Assembly (NCBI GenBank): GCA_937927845.1
Contig: CALFXE010000261.1
Coordinates: 53,553 to 117,552 of the forward strand
From: an uncultured Paludibacter sp.
GTDB lineage: Bacteria; Bacteroidota; Bacteroidia; Bacteroidales; Paludibacteraceae
Reading direction: 5' to 3'
DNA length: 64,000 nucleotides
Below the pieces are notes generated by a model, which saw only the letters and a program-made list of their open reading frames with translations, made no database searches and had not been told where the DNA came from. Positions 1 to 8,804 of this stretch are shown in pieces. Position 1 is the stretch's first letter, and each line of letters opens with the position of its first letter. The position numbers were made by a program, and so were the translations under genes.

Positions 1-765
1 TATATAGCAACAAAACCAAATTTTAAGGACGCTAAAAAAATTATTACAATTTATTTTATTATATTGATTATATCATTAGGCATGGGTACAAGAGGTATAA
101 TATTTGGTGAGATGATAGGTATAATTGCTATCTTTTCTTACTTAGGATATACCTTCCCTTTTAAAAAAATTGTTGGATTTGGTATTGTTATTTTATTAAT
201 ATCTCCTATTATAGAAGATTTTAGACAAAAGGAAACAGTTGTTTTTGAAGATAACTTTATAAAATCAGCCATTACTTCACAGGGGTTACCTATATATTCA
301 TTAGGTGCAACACTGGAATATGAGAATATTCTACCAGATCCAAAACAAAAATATTTGATAGGTCCTTTGGTGGAATTTTTCAACAATGTAAAACAAACAG
401 AGAATGAAATAACTGGGATCAAAGATATCCCACGTCTACCACAAGTAATATCGTTTTACGTATCAGAAAGCAGTTTCTTTTCTGGGTGGGGAATTGGTAA
501 TACAATTATCGCAGAATTTTATATTTTTGGCGGATACTGGGCATTAGCTTTCCTATCTTTTTTATACACATTCTTACTGGTTAGCTTTTTTGATCGTTAC
601 CGTAATTTCACTCTAATATTTATATCTTTAATCTCTTTGAGAATTATATTTTTTACGGTAAGGGAAAATCCTATGTATATTATTGTACAATTATTCCTTC
701 CTATTATTATTTATATTATACTCCGCCTTTATTTTAGAAGGATTGTCGATATTAGCACAAGATGA
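1..765 (+). CDS. C-terminal part of an O-antigen/polysaccharide polymerase-like membrane protein (5' end outside the window)
   Basis: The frame is open from base 1, so the gene starts upstream; 254 residues are visible. They contain hydrophobic helices at both ends (for example around nt 60-210 and 540-750) separated by a polar loop of roughly 100 residues rich in charged and aromatic residues. This topology, with a large periplasmic loop between late helices, is that of Wzy-type repeat-unit polymerases, which join lipid-linked sugar units at the outer face of the inner membrane. Its stop overlaps the start of the next glycosyltransferase gene (ATGA), so it belongs to the polysaccharide operon that follows. 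Wzy sequences are poorly conserved. The call rests on topology plus context and could also be another multi-pass polysaccharide protein. Confidence 0.55.
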   Translation, partial: YIATKPNFKDAKKIITIYFIILIISLGMGTRGIIFGEMIGIIAIFSYLGYTFPFKKIVGFGIVILLISPIIEDFRQKETVVFEDNFIKSAITSQGLPIYSLGATLEYENILPDPKQKYLIGPLVEFFNNVKQTENEITGIKDIPRLPQVISFYVSESSFFSGWGIGNTIIAEFYIFGGYWALAFLSFLYTFLLVSFFDRYRNFTLIFISLISLRIIFFTVRENPMYIIVQLFLPIIIYIILRLYFRRIVDISTR

Positions 766-1925
766 AAAAGATTTTATTTATTCCTCATACATTATCAACG
801 GGTGGTGGCTCTGAAAAAGTCTTAGCCTTGTTAATAAATCAACTTTCACAATATTATCACATTACTGTGATAGAGAGGCTTGAAGACATTTATCCTTATC
901 AACTTCCTGAGAATGTAACAAAACTTCCCTCAATGTCTTTTACAAAAGAGTGTTTATTGAAGAGTCAACAACGCAATTATTTATTCAACACGTTAATGCG
1001 CAGGCTACTCTCAATTATGACCTATTTATTTCCTACTCTTGTTTATAAATACTTTATAAAAGGCAGCTATGATATTGAAATTTCATTCAATTATTTATAT
1101 CCTTCCTTATTAGTTGCTAAAAGTCTAAATAAAAAATCAAAGAAAATAATGTGGGTGCACGGTTCAATAGAAGATTTAGACTATAATCAATATACAGTAT
1201 TAAAACGAATATTATATTATTTATACTACAAAATGCAAGGTAGAGCTTTTGATAAAGCTAATGCTATTATCCCTATATCAAATAATACATTATTTTCTAT
1301 ACAAAAGCTATATCCACAATTTGCAGACAAGATTTCATTAATAAATAATGGGTATGATTTTAGTGAAATAAAAATTAAATCTGAAGTTTTTCAAATAGAA
1401 AAGAGCAATATCTATCGATTAATTTCTGTAGGAAGATTAGACGAGAATAAAAATCCTCTTTTACAATTGAAAGCTCTTAAAAAACTGTTAAATAAGGATG
1501 TTAAGGTAGAACTATTAATGCTTGGAGAAGGGGAGTTGAATACTGCAATCGAAAAAGAAATACAAATACTAGAACTTGAAAATCACGTAAAATTATTAGG
1601 ATACATATCCAATCCATATCCTTATATAAAAAGTGCAAATGTATTACTCATTTCTTCTTTTTCCGAGGGATTTCCTACGGTTGCGGTGGAAGCTCTTGCA
1701 TTAGGGATACCTGTAGTTTCGACACAGGTAGGAGGTGTAAAAGAAGTAATAGTGGATGGACTCAATGGCTGTATTGTTTCATCGTACGATGAAAATGAGT
1801 ATACCGAGGCCATTGAAAAAGTCATTAATTTTTCTACGGATAAGAAGACTATTGAACAAAGTGTAGCACATCTAACAAAAGAGAATTGGACGAGAAACGT
1901 TATACAGCTAATTGAAAGCAACTAA
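762..1925 (+). CDS. Family 4-type glycosyltransferase (GT-B fold)
   Basis: This 387-residue cytoplasmic or membrane-associated sugar transferase has the two-domain GT-B layout. The N-terminal acceptor half opens with a strand and glycine-rich loop (HTLSTGGGSEK, residues about 9-19). The C-terminal nucleotide-sugar half has VGRLDENKNP near residue 225 and the family E-x7-E motif within EGFPTVAVEALALGIPVV near residue 302, followed by GGVKEVI. Length is normal for the family. It overlaps the polymerase-like gene by 4 nt and is followed 5 nt later by a GT2 gene, so it is very likely co-transcribed with them and builds one linkage of the same repeat unit. The sugar donor and acceptor cannot be read from the sequence. 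Confidence 0.9.
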   Translation: MKKILFIPHTLSTGGGSEKVLALLINQLSQYYHITVIERLEDIYPYQLPENVTKLPSMSFTKECLLKSQQRNYLFNTLMRRLLSIMTYLFPTLVYKYFIKGSYDIEISFNYLYPSLLVAKSLNKKSKKIMWVHGSIEDLDYNQYTVLKRILYYLYYKMQGRAFDKANAIIPISNNTLFSIQKLYPQFADKISLINNGYDFSEIKIKSEVFQIEKSNIYRLISVGRLDENKNPLLQLKALKKLLNKDVKVELLMLGEGELNTAIEKEIQILELENHVKLLGYISNPYPYIKSANVLLISSFSEGFPTVAVEALALGIPVVSTQVGGVKEVIVDGLNGCIVSSYDENEYTEAIEKVINFSTDKKTIEQSVAHLTKENWTRNVIQLIESN

Positions 1926-1930
1926 GTTTT

Positions 1931-2797
1931 ATGAAAATGACACCTTTAATTACTATTGGAATCCCTTTTTACAATGCTGAAAAGTTTTTATCTCAGGCTA
2001 TATTATCTGTTCTCAATCAGACCTATCAGGACTGGGAATTGATATTGTTAGATGATGGAAGTTCAGACACCTCTTTATCTATTGCTCGAAAATTTACTGA
2101 TACCCGAATAAAAGTTATATCAGATGGTAAAAATAGAGGCTTAGTCTATCGGTTAAATCAACTGTCCAGGATGGCACAAGGATGCTATTATGCGCGTATG
2201 GATGCGGATGACATTATGCATCCCAAGCGTTTGGAACAACAAATTAATTTTTTAGAATCAACCAAAAATGTAGATGTTGTTGGTAGTGGATATTACTCTA
2301 TTGATGAGAATAATAATATTGCAGGTAAATATATTGCAAATAAAAATCTGGATAATATCCAGTCATTATTAAAAAATGGAGGGTTTGTTCATCCCAGCAT
2401 AATGGGCAGGACAGATTGGTTCATACAAAACCCTTATAATTCTGATATGGAACGAATGGAAGATTTTGAGCTGTGGTTGAGAACCATAGAAAAAAGTAGT
2501 TTTTACAATATAAACGATGCATTACTGTTTTATAGGACAGAAGAAACTTCAACATATAAGAAATACGTCAGGACGAATATTAACATCATAAAACTTTTAA
2601 AAAACAAACAAGCAAATATAACTAAATTTGACAGAATGAAACAGCAATTCTATTTTACAATCAAGATTGCAATCTACTCTCTTTTTGAGTTGATCCAATC
2701 AACAGAATTCCTTGTAAAAAAACGATTGACAGGTATGTCTACACAAGAAAAAGAAATGGCTCTTAGCTATCTAAAAGAAGCTCTTTATGAAAAATAA
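1931..2797 (+). CDS. Family 2 glycosyltransferase (GT-A fold)
   Basis: This 288-residue protein starts directly with the GT2 core: ITIGIPFYNAEKFL, then the nucleotide-binding LLDDGSSD near residue 42, and the metal-binding MDADDIMHPKRL near residue 93. The region around FEDFELWLRT-like sequence (residues about 177-186) matches the usual acceptor-side ED motif. It has no transmembrane helix of its own, so it probably works at the inner face of the membrane on a lipid-linked acceptor. It overlaps the next glycosyltransferase gene by 11 nt, which points to translational coupling. Transferred sugar is unknown. Confidence 0.92.
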   Translation: MKMTPLITIGIPFYNAEKFLSQAILSVLNQTYQDWELILLDDGSSDTSLSIARKFTDTRIKVISDGKNRGLVYRLNQLSRMAQGCYYARMDADDIMHPKRLEQQINFLESTKNVDVVGSGYYSIDENNNIAGKYIANKNLDNIQSLLKNGGFVHPSIMGRTDWFIQNPYNSDMERMEDFELWLRTIEKSSFYNINDALLFYRTEETSTYKKYVRTNINIIKLLKNKQANITKFDRMKQQFYFTIKIAIYSLFELIQSTEFLVKKRLTGMSTQEKEMALSYLKEALYEK

Positions 2798-3926
2798 TAA
2801 ATCCATCCTCCATATCGTAAATACTTTCTACGCTGTTACTTATTTCATAGGAGATCAATTTCTATATTTTAAGGATAAAGGCTATGATTTACATGTCATA
2901 TGTAGCCCTTCAGATAGAATGGAAAGCTATTCCAAGTCCAAAGGCTTTAAGTATGAAGATATTCCTCTACTACGCTCAATATCTATAACACAAGACATTA
3001 AATCTTTGATACAAATTTGTAGATATATAAAAAAAAATAATATTGGCATAATTGTCGGGCATACCCCAAAAGGAGGATTATTAGCTATGATTGCAGGAAA
3101 GTTAATGAGGGTACCTAAACGAATCTATTTCCGTCACGGCTTGGTTTATGAGACAAGTTCTGGATTTATTCGACAGCTTCTAATTTTCGCCGAAAAATTA
3201 ACCTCGTGTTGCGCCACTAAAATCATATGTGTAAGTCCTTCATTAATGAAGCGAAGTGTTGAGGACAGATTAAATCCCGAATACAAGCAACTTATTTTGG
3301 GTGAAGGAACCTGTGGAGGAATTGATTCAGAAGAAAAGTTTAACCCACACAAAATTAACACCGACAAACTCAATGCTTTAAGACAATCATTGAATATTAT
3401 TAAAAATGATATTGTAATCGGCTATTGTGGACGGTTGGTAAAAGATAAGGGGATTAAAAAATTGGTAGAAACATTAAAAATCCTTCCTGAAAACTATAAA
3501 TTATTATTGGTTGGAGATTTCGAAGAAAGAGACGCATTAAAAAACGATTTGCAAGAAGAGATAACACAAAACAATAAAATAATTAAAACAGGCTTTATAT
3601 TTAATGATATAGAATATTATTATGCTTTAATGAGTGTTTTTATTCTTCCGTCTTATAGGGAAGGATTTCCTACATCCACATTAGAAGCTTCATCAATGCA
3701 AATACCAGTTTTGACAACCAAGGTTACCGGCTGTATTGATGCTATTATTGACGGTGAAACGGGATATTATATATCACACGATCCACAGGACATTAAAGCT
3801 AATATCATAAAGTTACAAAACAAAGAATTAAGAGATAAATTAGGATATAATGGTAGGCAGTTTGTATTAAACAATTTCGATAATCGGATACTTTGGCCTA
3901 TTATTGAAAAAGAACTTTATATATAA
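2787..3926 (+). CDS. Family 4-type glycosyltransferase, capsule/O-antigen type
   Basis: This 379-residue GT-B enzyme has an N-terminal half with GHTPKGGLLAMIAGK and RHGLVYET, a pattern seen in bacterial capsule and exopolysaccharide transferases. The C-terminal half has GYCGRLVKDKGIKKL and the donor-site motif SYREGFPTSTLEASS near residue 290. It overlaps the preceding GT2 gene by 11 nt and is the last intact gene of the polysaccharide cluster; the next polysaccharide gene downstream is a pseudogene. Likely role: one glycosyl transfer in assembly of a surface glycan repeat unit. Specificity is not deducible. Confidence 0.9.
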   Translation: MKNNKSILHIVNTFYAVTYFIGDQFLYFKDKGYDLHVICSPSDRMESYSKSKGFKYEDIPLLRSISITQDIKSLIQICRYIKKNNIGIIVGHTPKGGLLAMIAGKLMRVPKRIYFRHGLVYETSSGFIRQLLIFAEKLTSCCATKIICVSPSLMKRSVEDRLNPEYKQLILGEGTCGGIDSEEKFNPHKINTDKLNALRQSLNIIKNDIVIGYCGRLVKDKGIKKLVETLKILPENYKLLLVGDFEERDALKNDLQEEITQNNKIIKTGFIFNDIEYYYALMSVFILPSYREGFPTSTLEASSMQIPVLTTKVTGCIDAIIDGETGYYISHDPQDIKANIIKLQNKELRDKLGYNGRQFVLNNFDNRILWPIIEKELYI

Positions 3927-4182
3927 TCATGTTCAATAATGACATGCACGGATTCGTAGGAAACAAACTTAGTTTAAGTGTTGAAAATCTAAAATAGAAT
4001 AAGTCTGAAAAATAATGACTTATAATAGATAATAATGTATTGTTTTTGTTACATATATTTAGGAATATTTATTAATTTTCAAACAAATGTGAAACAAATA
4101 ATAAAAACCAAGTTCCAAACCTGTCATATAATTTTGGTAAAGCGGGAATTATTTAATGAATTCTAATTAAAGAATATATGCT
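3927..4182 (+). other. Gene-free gap between glycosyltransferase and wecB remnant
   Basis: No convincing ORF. A 22-codon frame at 3929-3997 reads with HGFVGNKLSLSVENLK, faintly like the N-terminus of an epimerase/reductase of the type that precedes wecB-like genes in some capsule clusters. It is far too short to be sure, but would fit a deletion that removed genes between the transferase and the damaged epimerase. Confidence 0.3.
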
Positions 4183-4715
4183 ATGAAAATTCTTTCCGTA
4201 GTCGGTACTCGTCCAAACTTTATGAAAATGTCGCCTTTTTGTAAAGCTATTGATGCTTATAATAAAGAAATCTCTAATGATAAAATTTAACATATACTCA
4301 TACATATCGGTCACATTACGATATCATATATCTGAGTCGTTTTTTCAATTTTTGGGAATTCCTGATCCTGATATAAATCTTGAAATAGGTTTGGATACAC
4401 ACACAGCAGGTTGGTAAGATTGTGATAAAATTTGAAAAACATGCTTATATGTCGGCTGATATAATGCTTACTGATAGCGGTGGACTGCAAGAAGAGTGCT
4501 GCGTGTTGGGGACTCCCTGCCTTACCTTACGCTGGAATACAGAGCGACCAATAACATTAAAAGAGCATGGCGGAGCAAGTGTGCTTGTCGGCAATAATAT
4601 CGCAAGAATACGTGAGGAATACCAAATAGCTCTTAACTCTCAACGTAAACCGCAACGTCCGGAATTATGGGATGGCAAAACAGCAATTCGATGTGTAGAA
4701 ACTTTGGTTGAATAG
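4183..4715 (+). pseudogene. wecB: Degenerate UDP-N-acetylglucosamine 2-epimerase (non-hydrolysing type)
   Basis: The N-terminal 35 codons (MKILSVVGTRPNFMK onward) match the start of the enzyme that interconverts UDP-GlcNAc and UDP-ManNAc, then a TAA stops the frame at 4288. The same protein continues with a further stop and frame changes: HILIH, then SESFFQFLGIPDPDINLEIG in another frame, then GKIVIKFEK in a third. This jumps directly to the C-terminal segment (TDSGGLQEECCVLGTPCLTL, from about 4470), which is intact to a normal end. About 200 internal residues, including most of the catalytic core, are missing. So the gene carries one large internal deletion plus at least two frameshifts and two stops, and cannot make an active enzyme. 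Confidence 0.92.
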
Positions 4716-4838
4716 AAAAATGGCTCACCGATTTTGATTTTATCGATTTATCTACTGCCGAGAAATTGAGGAATTGGAATGAAGTACATCGCACCAATCA
4801 CTAATCACCATTCACAAAAAAAACCTCGATCATTTGGC

Positions 4839-4873
4839 ATATTGATACAAATACTGTATTTTTGTATCAATAT
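4839..4873 (+). promoter_or_regulatory. 13-bp palindrome containing the -7 box of the AAA+ ATPase gene
   Basis: Perfect 13-bp inverted arms (4839-4851 and 4861-4873) are separated by 9 bp. The Bacteroidota -7 box TATTTTTG lies at 4857-4864, inside the palindrome, with TTTG 20 bp upstream (4833-4836) as a possible -33 element. The ATG of the ATPase gene is at 4889. A dimeric repressor binding here would block the promoter; this is inference from position. Confidence 0.6.
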
Positions 4874-4888
4874 ATTGAACCAAATAAC

Positions 4889-6181
4889 ATGAACAAGGAA
4901 ATAATTAAAAATATTATCCGAGAAAAGCAACAAGAAATTGCAGAAATACAATTTATTAAGCGAGATTGCTTCATTGAACCTTCAGTCAATTATGTGTTTG
5001 TAGGCATGCGACGTGCTGGCAAATCATATTTGATGTATCAGCAAATTCATGAACTCATTCGTCAAAATGAACATACAATACATGATATACTGTTTATAAA
5101 CTTTGAAGATGAGCGTATTAGAGGAATTAGAGTAGAAGAATTATCACTGATTTTAGATGCATACAAAGAAATGTACCACGATTCTAAACCCATTTTGTTT
5201 TTAGATGAAATTCAAAATGTTGAAGGTTGGGAAAAATTTGCACGTCGATTAGCCGACTCAAAATACAGGGTATATATATCAGGCAGTAATGCCAATATGT
5301 TGAGTCGAGAAATTTACACAACACTCGGAGGCAGGTTTGTAGCAAGAGAGATATTTCCGTTTTCGTTTGATGAATATCTGAAATATAACAAGGTGGTGTT
5401 AGACAAAAATTGGCAATATGGTAATGAAAGAACATTAGCAGTCAATTACTTTGATAAATACTTTAATTTTGGAGGTATAGCCGAAGTATTTCCATTATTT
5501 GATAAACGTGATTATCTTAACTCTCTATATCACAAGATTTTATTAGGTGATATCATTGCACGAAACGATATCCGTAACGAGAACGCAATCCGTGTTTTGG
5601 TCAAGAAAATTGCAGAGACAGTCATGCATCCTGTTTCATTACAAAAGCTAAAAAACATTGTGGATGCTACTGGTGCAAGTATTGCTAAAAATACTTTGAT
5701 AGATTATTTAACTCATCTCAAAGATGCTTATTTGATTTTTGAAATATCGAACTTTTCTGATAAATTTACAGAACGTGAAACTATTAAAAAAAGGTACTTT
5801 TTCGATAATGGCTTGCTTAATCTTTTTTTGATAGATGCAAATACACGATTACTCGAAAATCTGGCAGCACTAACATTAAAGAAGAAATTTGCAGATGATG
5901 TTTTTTATTACAACAAAAATATCGAAGTAGATTTTTACATTCCAAAAGAAAAAATCGGCATTCAAGTTTCGTACTCCATTGCCGACTTCGATACTCGCAA
6001 ACGCGAAGTAGATGCTTTGTTAAAACTTAATAAAGCCTTTAGATTGGAGAAGTTACAAATAATAACTTATAACGAAGAGGAAATAATTCACATGCAAGAT
6101 CTTGAAATATCTGTCATCCCTATTTGGAAATGGATTATAGAACAAAGTTTCGCTCCGTCGTCTAAATTTCTAAACTTCTAA
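4889..6181 (+). CDS. AAA+ ATPase with C-terminal DUF4143 domain
   Basis: This 430-residue protein belongs to the AAA_14/DUF4143 family, whose cellular role is poorly known. The N-terminal ATPase domain has a P-loop-like VGMRRAGKSYLM (about residues 40-51), a Walker B ILFLDEIQNVEGW, and the sensor strand VYISGSNANML. The C-terminal half carries the DUF4143 pattern (KRYFFDNGLLNLFL, then a nuclease-like EVDFYIPK strand). I start it at the ATG at 4889 rather than an upstream TTG at 4862, because the upstream codons lie inside the -7 box and operator palindrome. It stands alone between a polysaccharide remnant and a TonB receptor. A decayed relative of the same family lies at 42656-43329. Confidence 0.85.
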   Translation: MNKEIIKNIIREKQQEIAEIQFIKRDCFIEPSVNYVFVGMRRAGKSYLMYQQIHELIRQNEHTIHDILFINFEDERIRGIRVEELSLILDAYKEMYHDSKPILFLDEIQNVEGWEKFARRLADSKYRVYISGSNANMLSREIYTTLGGRFVAREIFPFSFDEYLKYNKVVLDKNWQYGNERTLAVNYFDKYFNFGGIAEVFPLFDKRDYLNSLYHKILLGDIIARNDIRNENAIRVLVKKIAETVMHPVSLQKLKNIVDATGASIAKNTLIDYLTHLKDAYLIFEISNFSDKFTERETIKKRYFFDNGLLNLFLIDANTRLLENLAALTLKKKFADDVFYYNKNIEVDFYIPKEKIGIQVSYSIADFDTRKREVDALLKLNKAFRLEKLQIITYNEEEIIHMQDLEISVIPIWKWIIEQSFAPSSKFLNF

Positions 6182-6186
6182 ATGCC

Positions 6187-8304
6187 TCAAAACATCAGCT
6201 TCGTTTTGATAAAGAAATTCCTGCCCGGCTCTAATTTATTTATTCCTCTAAATGTTGAAAGCGGTTCTTGATGTGCCGTGTTCAGGATATTTTTTATTCC
6301 ACCTGCAAATTGAATCTTTAAGGAGCTTATTGAAAATGTTTCTGTGTGAAAGCCTAAATTAAAAATCATATCCAACTCAGGATTTTTCCACACACCATTT
6401 ATATCCCTTGTTTCATAATCCCAATCCATCTCCACATAAGTCGAAATTGCCTTATGTAATTGATAATTGATTGTATTTGCTCCACGCAATGGCGGTATTA
6501 ATGGTAGATGCTTTTTCGTACCTAAATCAATGGCATACACATATGAAGCTTGTGATTCAAACCCAAGTTTTGGTGTAATCAGCCATCTTAATTCAATCTC
6601 ACCTCCGGTGAAAAATGCCTTATCTATATTACTGCTTAGTAAAACGGGAGTGGGCATAGTGAACATTCTCGTTATTGTATCAGGCTTTTCTGCAATTAAA
6701 TCAAATAGATAATTCGAGAAGATATCGGTTTTTAGAAAGACTCTTCTTCCGATATACTCATAACTCAAATTAGCAAACAATCCTTTTTCCGGTTTCAAAT
6801 TGGGATTTCCAACCTTTGGAGTTCCCGACTGATCAATAAACTTGAATCGTTCTTCCATAGAAGCTACGCGATAGGAGTTTGACAAAGACAGTATAAATTT
6901 ATTTCGCTCAACAGGCTTAAATTCAACATCTATATGAGCCGAATATGCCAATTGATTATTAGTTCCTTTTGAAAATAAAATTTGTTTATTTGGTGCTAAT
7001 TGAGTTTTTACACCATTGACATATTTATACTTATCGATTTCTTTAAAAGCAGTATCATTATTAGCATTAATAAAATCTAATCTGATTCCTGTGTTTATTG
7101 TCCACTTTTCAGGCTCAATAACCCATTTATGCTGAGCAAAAGCACCAATATCAAGCATATCAGCCTTAGGCGTGGGTTGTTCTTTTGTTACTATCGTATC
7201 AGTTGATGATGAAGTTATATTTATGCGATATGTCTGCTGATCACGATACCACCCTTCTACCCCGACTATCATGGTTTCGTAATCGTTGAAATACAAATCG
7301 GCAACGGCTTTGAATCCTGAAGTTGAATTATAACTGCCCGGGAATATAGCTTTTGTCGGATTTACTATATTCTCCACATCTCTTTTAATGTTTTGCGTAT
7401 AAGCCTTTAAGCTTAATTTTCTAATAGTATGAGAAATATCAGACAATAAATATTCGCCACTGAAATGATTTCGTTCAAATCCTAAATATCGCACAACAGC
7501 AGAAGGAGGAAATGCAGTTCCACCAGGCAAACCTACATTCCAAGCTTCAAAATGACTATAATCGAAAAGAATTTCCTGATCTTCGGTTTTCTTTATTCCC
7601 CCTCTCACACTCCATGAAGCATCATTAAACTGACTGTTAGATAAAATTCCTGCCGGAGTCATAGTGTTTGAAGCAGTACGATAACTACCATTCAATGCAA
7701 GATACCATTCGTCATTTTCAACATTGACATTCAAATTGTTACTCCATAGTTTATTTACTGAATTAAATCCTGAAATTAGATTTCCATCAACGTGTAGTTC
7801 AGAAGAATAATCAGGACGTTTGGATATAAAATTAACGATACCACCCATTGCACCGGTACCATAAACTACAGAGCCGGAGCCTTTTACCAATTCAATCTTT
7901 TCAATACTATTTATATCGACAGTCGACAACGAACCCGCAATATCTGTGGCTGTCTGCATACGATCGCCATCCACAAGAAAAAGCAACTTCGATTCAGAAA
8001 GTCCACGTACATTGATAGTCGTAGCCCATATCCCATCGCGTATCAATGCCACGCCCGGAGAATGAGTCAAAGCATCAGCCGGAGTTAAAAAATTATTTGT
8101 AATAATCTCATCATCAGCGATTTCAAAATAAGGAAAATTTAATTTATTATTTTTAACACCCTGAATATTGATTTCAGAAATTTCTTGTAGTACTATCGAA
8201 TCGTTTGTGTCTCTTGTTATTTTATGGTCGTGAGCAAAACTCTTTTCCATAAAACATAATAATAATACAACACAAAGTATGATGAAAAGCGATTTTTGTT
8301 TCAT
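6187..8304 (-). CDS. TonB-dependent outer-membrane receptor
   Basis: This 705-residue protein has a signal peptide (about residues 1-24, ending SFAHD) and a plug domain at about 50-165 (TPADALTHSPGVALIRDG, NVRGLSESKLLFLVDGDR, IEKIELVKGSGSVVYG, GGIVNFISKRP). A long beta-barrel follows and ends in the C-terminal aromatic signature (KTKLMF). Such receptors import scarce ligands (metal chelates, haem, cobalamin, glycans) using energy relayed by TonB-ExbB-ExbD. The size and plug are closest to cobalamin/haem/siderophore-type receptors rather than the larger SusC type, and no SusD partner is adjacent. It converges with the ATPase gene (5 nt apart) and is preceded by the MITE-like element at 8322-8588. 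The ligand is unknown. Confidence 0.93.
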   Translation of the reverse strand: MKQKSLFIILCVVLLLCFMEKSFAHDHKITRDTNDSIVLQEISEINIQGVKNNKLNFPYFEIADDEIITNNFLTPADALTHSPGVALIRDGIWATTINVRGLSESKLLFLVDGDRMQTATDIAGSLSTVDINSIEKIELVKGSGSVVYGTGAMGGIVNFISKRPDYSSELHVDGNLISGFNSVNKLWSNNLNVNVENDEWYLALNGSYRTASNTMTPAGILSNSQFNDASWSVRGGIKKTEDQEILFDYSHFEAWNVGLPGGTAFPPSAVVRYLGFERNHFSGEYLLSDISHTIRKLSLKAYTQNIKRDVENIVNPTKAIFPGSYNSTSGFKAVADLYFNDYETMIVGVEGWYRDQQTYRINITSSSTDTIVTKEQPTPKADMLDIGAFAQHKWVIEPEKWTINTGIRLDFINANNDTAFKEIDKYKYVNGVKTQLAPNKQILFSKGTNNQLAYSAHIDVEFKPVERNKFILSLSNSYRVASMEERFKFIDQSGTPKVGNPNLKPEKGLFANLSYEYIGRRVFLKTDIFSNYLFDLIAEKPDTITRMFTMPTPVLLSSNIDKAFFTGGEIELRWLITPKLGFESQASYVYAIDLGTKKHLPLIPPLRGANTINYQLHKAISTYVEMDWDYETRDINGVWKNPELDMIFNLGFHTETFSISSLKIQFAGGIKNILNTAHQEPLSTFRGINKLEPGRNFFIKTKLMF

Positions 8305-8321
8305 CTCAAATTATTTATTTT

Positions 8322-8588
8322 AATGATTATCCGTAAAATGATCTAAGCTCCGCAGGAGCGTTATCATGCATAACCGTATGCAAGGCGTAGCCGTAGCTTA
8401 CGGATAGAGGATACATTTCCCCCTACTCTAAGCCCTGCAAGGGTGGGATAATAATAATGCCGCCTCTGCGATGCTTGAGTACCAAAGGATATACCCTTAC
8501 CGTAAGCTGCGCTTCGCTTGCATACGGTTATGCACATCTTACACCTATGGTGTAAAAATAGTATTCGTACACTTTGCGGATAATCATT
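8322..8588. repeat. MITE-like element: terminal inverted repeats enclosing nested hairpins
   Basis: The sequence AATGATTATCCGTAAA at 8322-8337 is repeated inverted, with one mismatch, at 8573-8588. Inside, a 34-36 nt imperfect inverted repeat pairs 8368-8403 with 8500-8533, and short hairpins lie between (for example GCTCCGCAGGAGC at 8347-8359 and a CCCTGCAAGGG stem near 8432). There is no ORF. The left end resembles the sequence at about 16989-17004, next to another large hairpin, suggesting a dispersed family. Confidence 0.65.
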
Positions 8589-8766
8589 ATTGATTTTAAT
8601 GTGTGCAAAATTAAGAATTTTTTAATAAAATTCAAATGATTATTCATTAAGTATCTAAGGTTTCTCGTACAGCCTCACATTAGGCAAAATATAAAATTTT
8701 GATACAATGCAGTGGTTTGCTACTTCTAAGACACTTTAGGTTTGTGTGAAAAACAAAAATTTGCAT

Positions 8767-8774
8767 TATCTTTG
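8767..8774 (+). promoter_or_regulatory. -7 box of the C69 peptidase gene
   Basis: TATCTTTG matches TAnnTTTG, with TTTG at 8741-8744 upstream. It lies 30 nt before the ATG at 8805, ruling out the more upstream start at 8742. Confidence 0.55.
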
Positions 8775-8804
8775 CTCGTTCTTTCAAAAAGGCATATTTT
8801 TTCT

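Noticed and set aside
4716..4788. Short frame after the wecB remnant ending in NWNEVHRTNH
   Set aside because: No start codon of its own and no family match that I can defend; probably leftover of deleted polysaccharide DNA.
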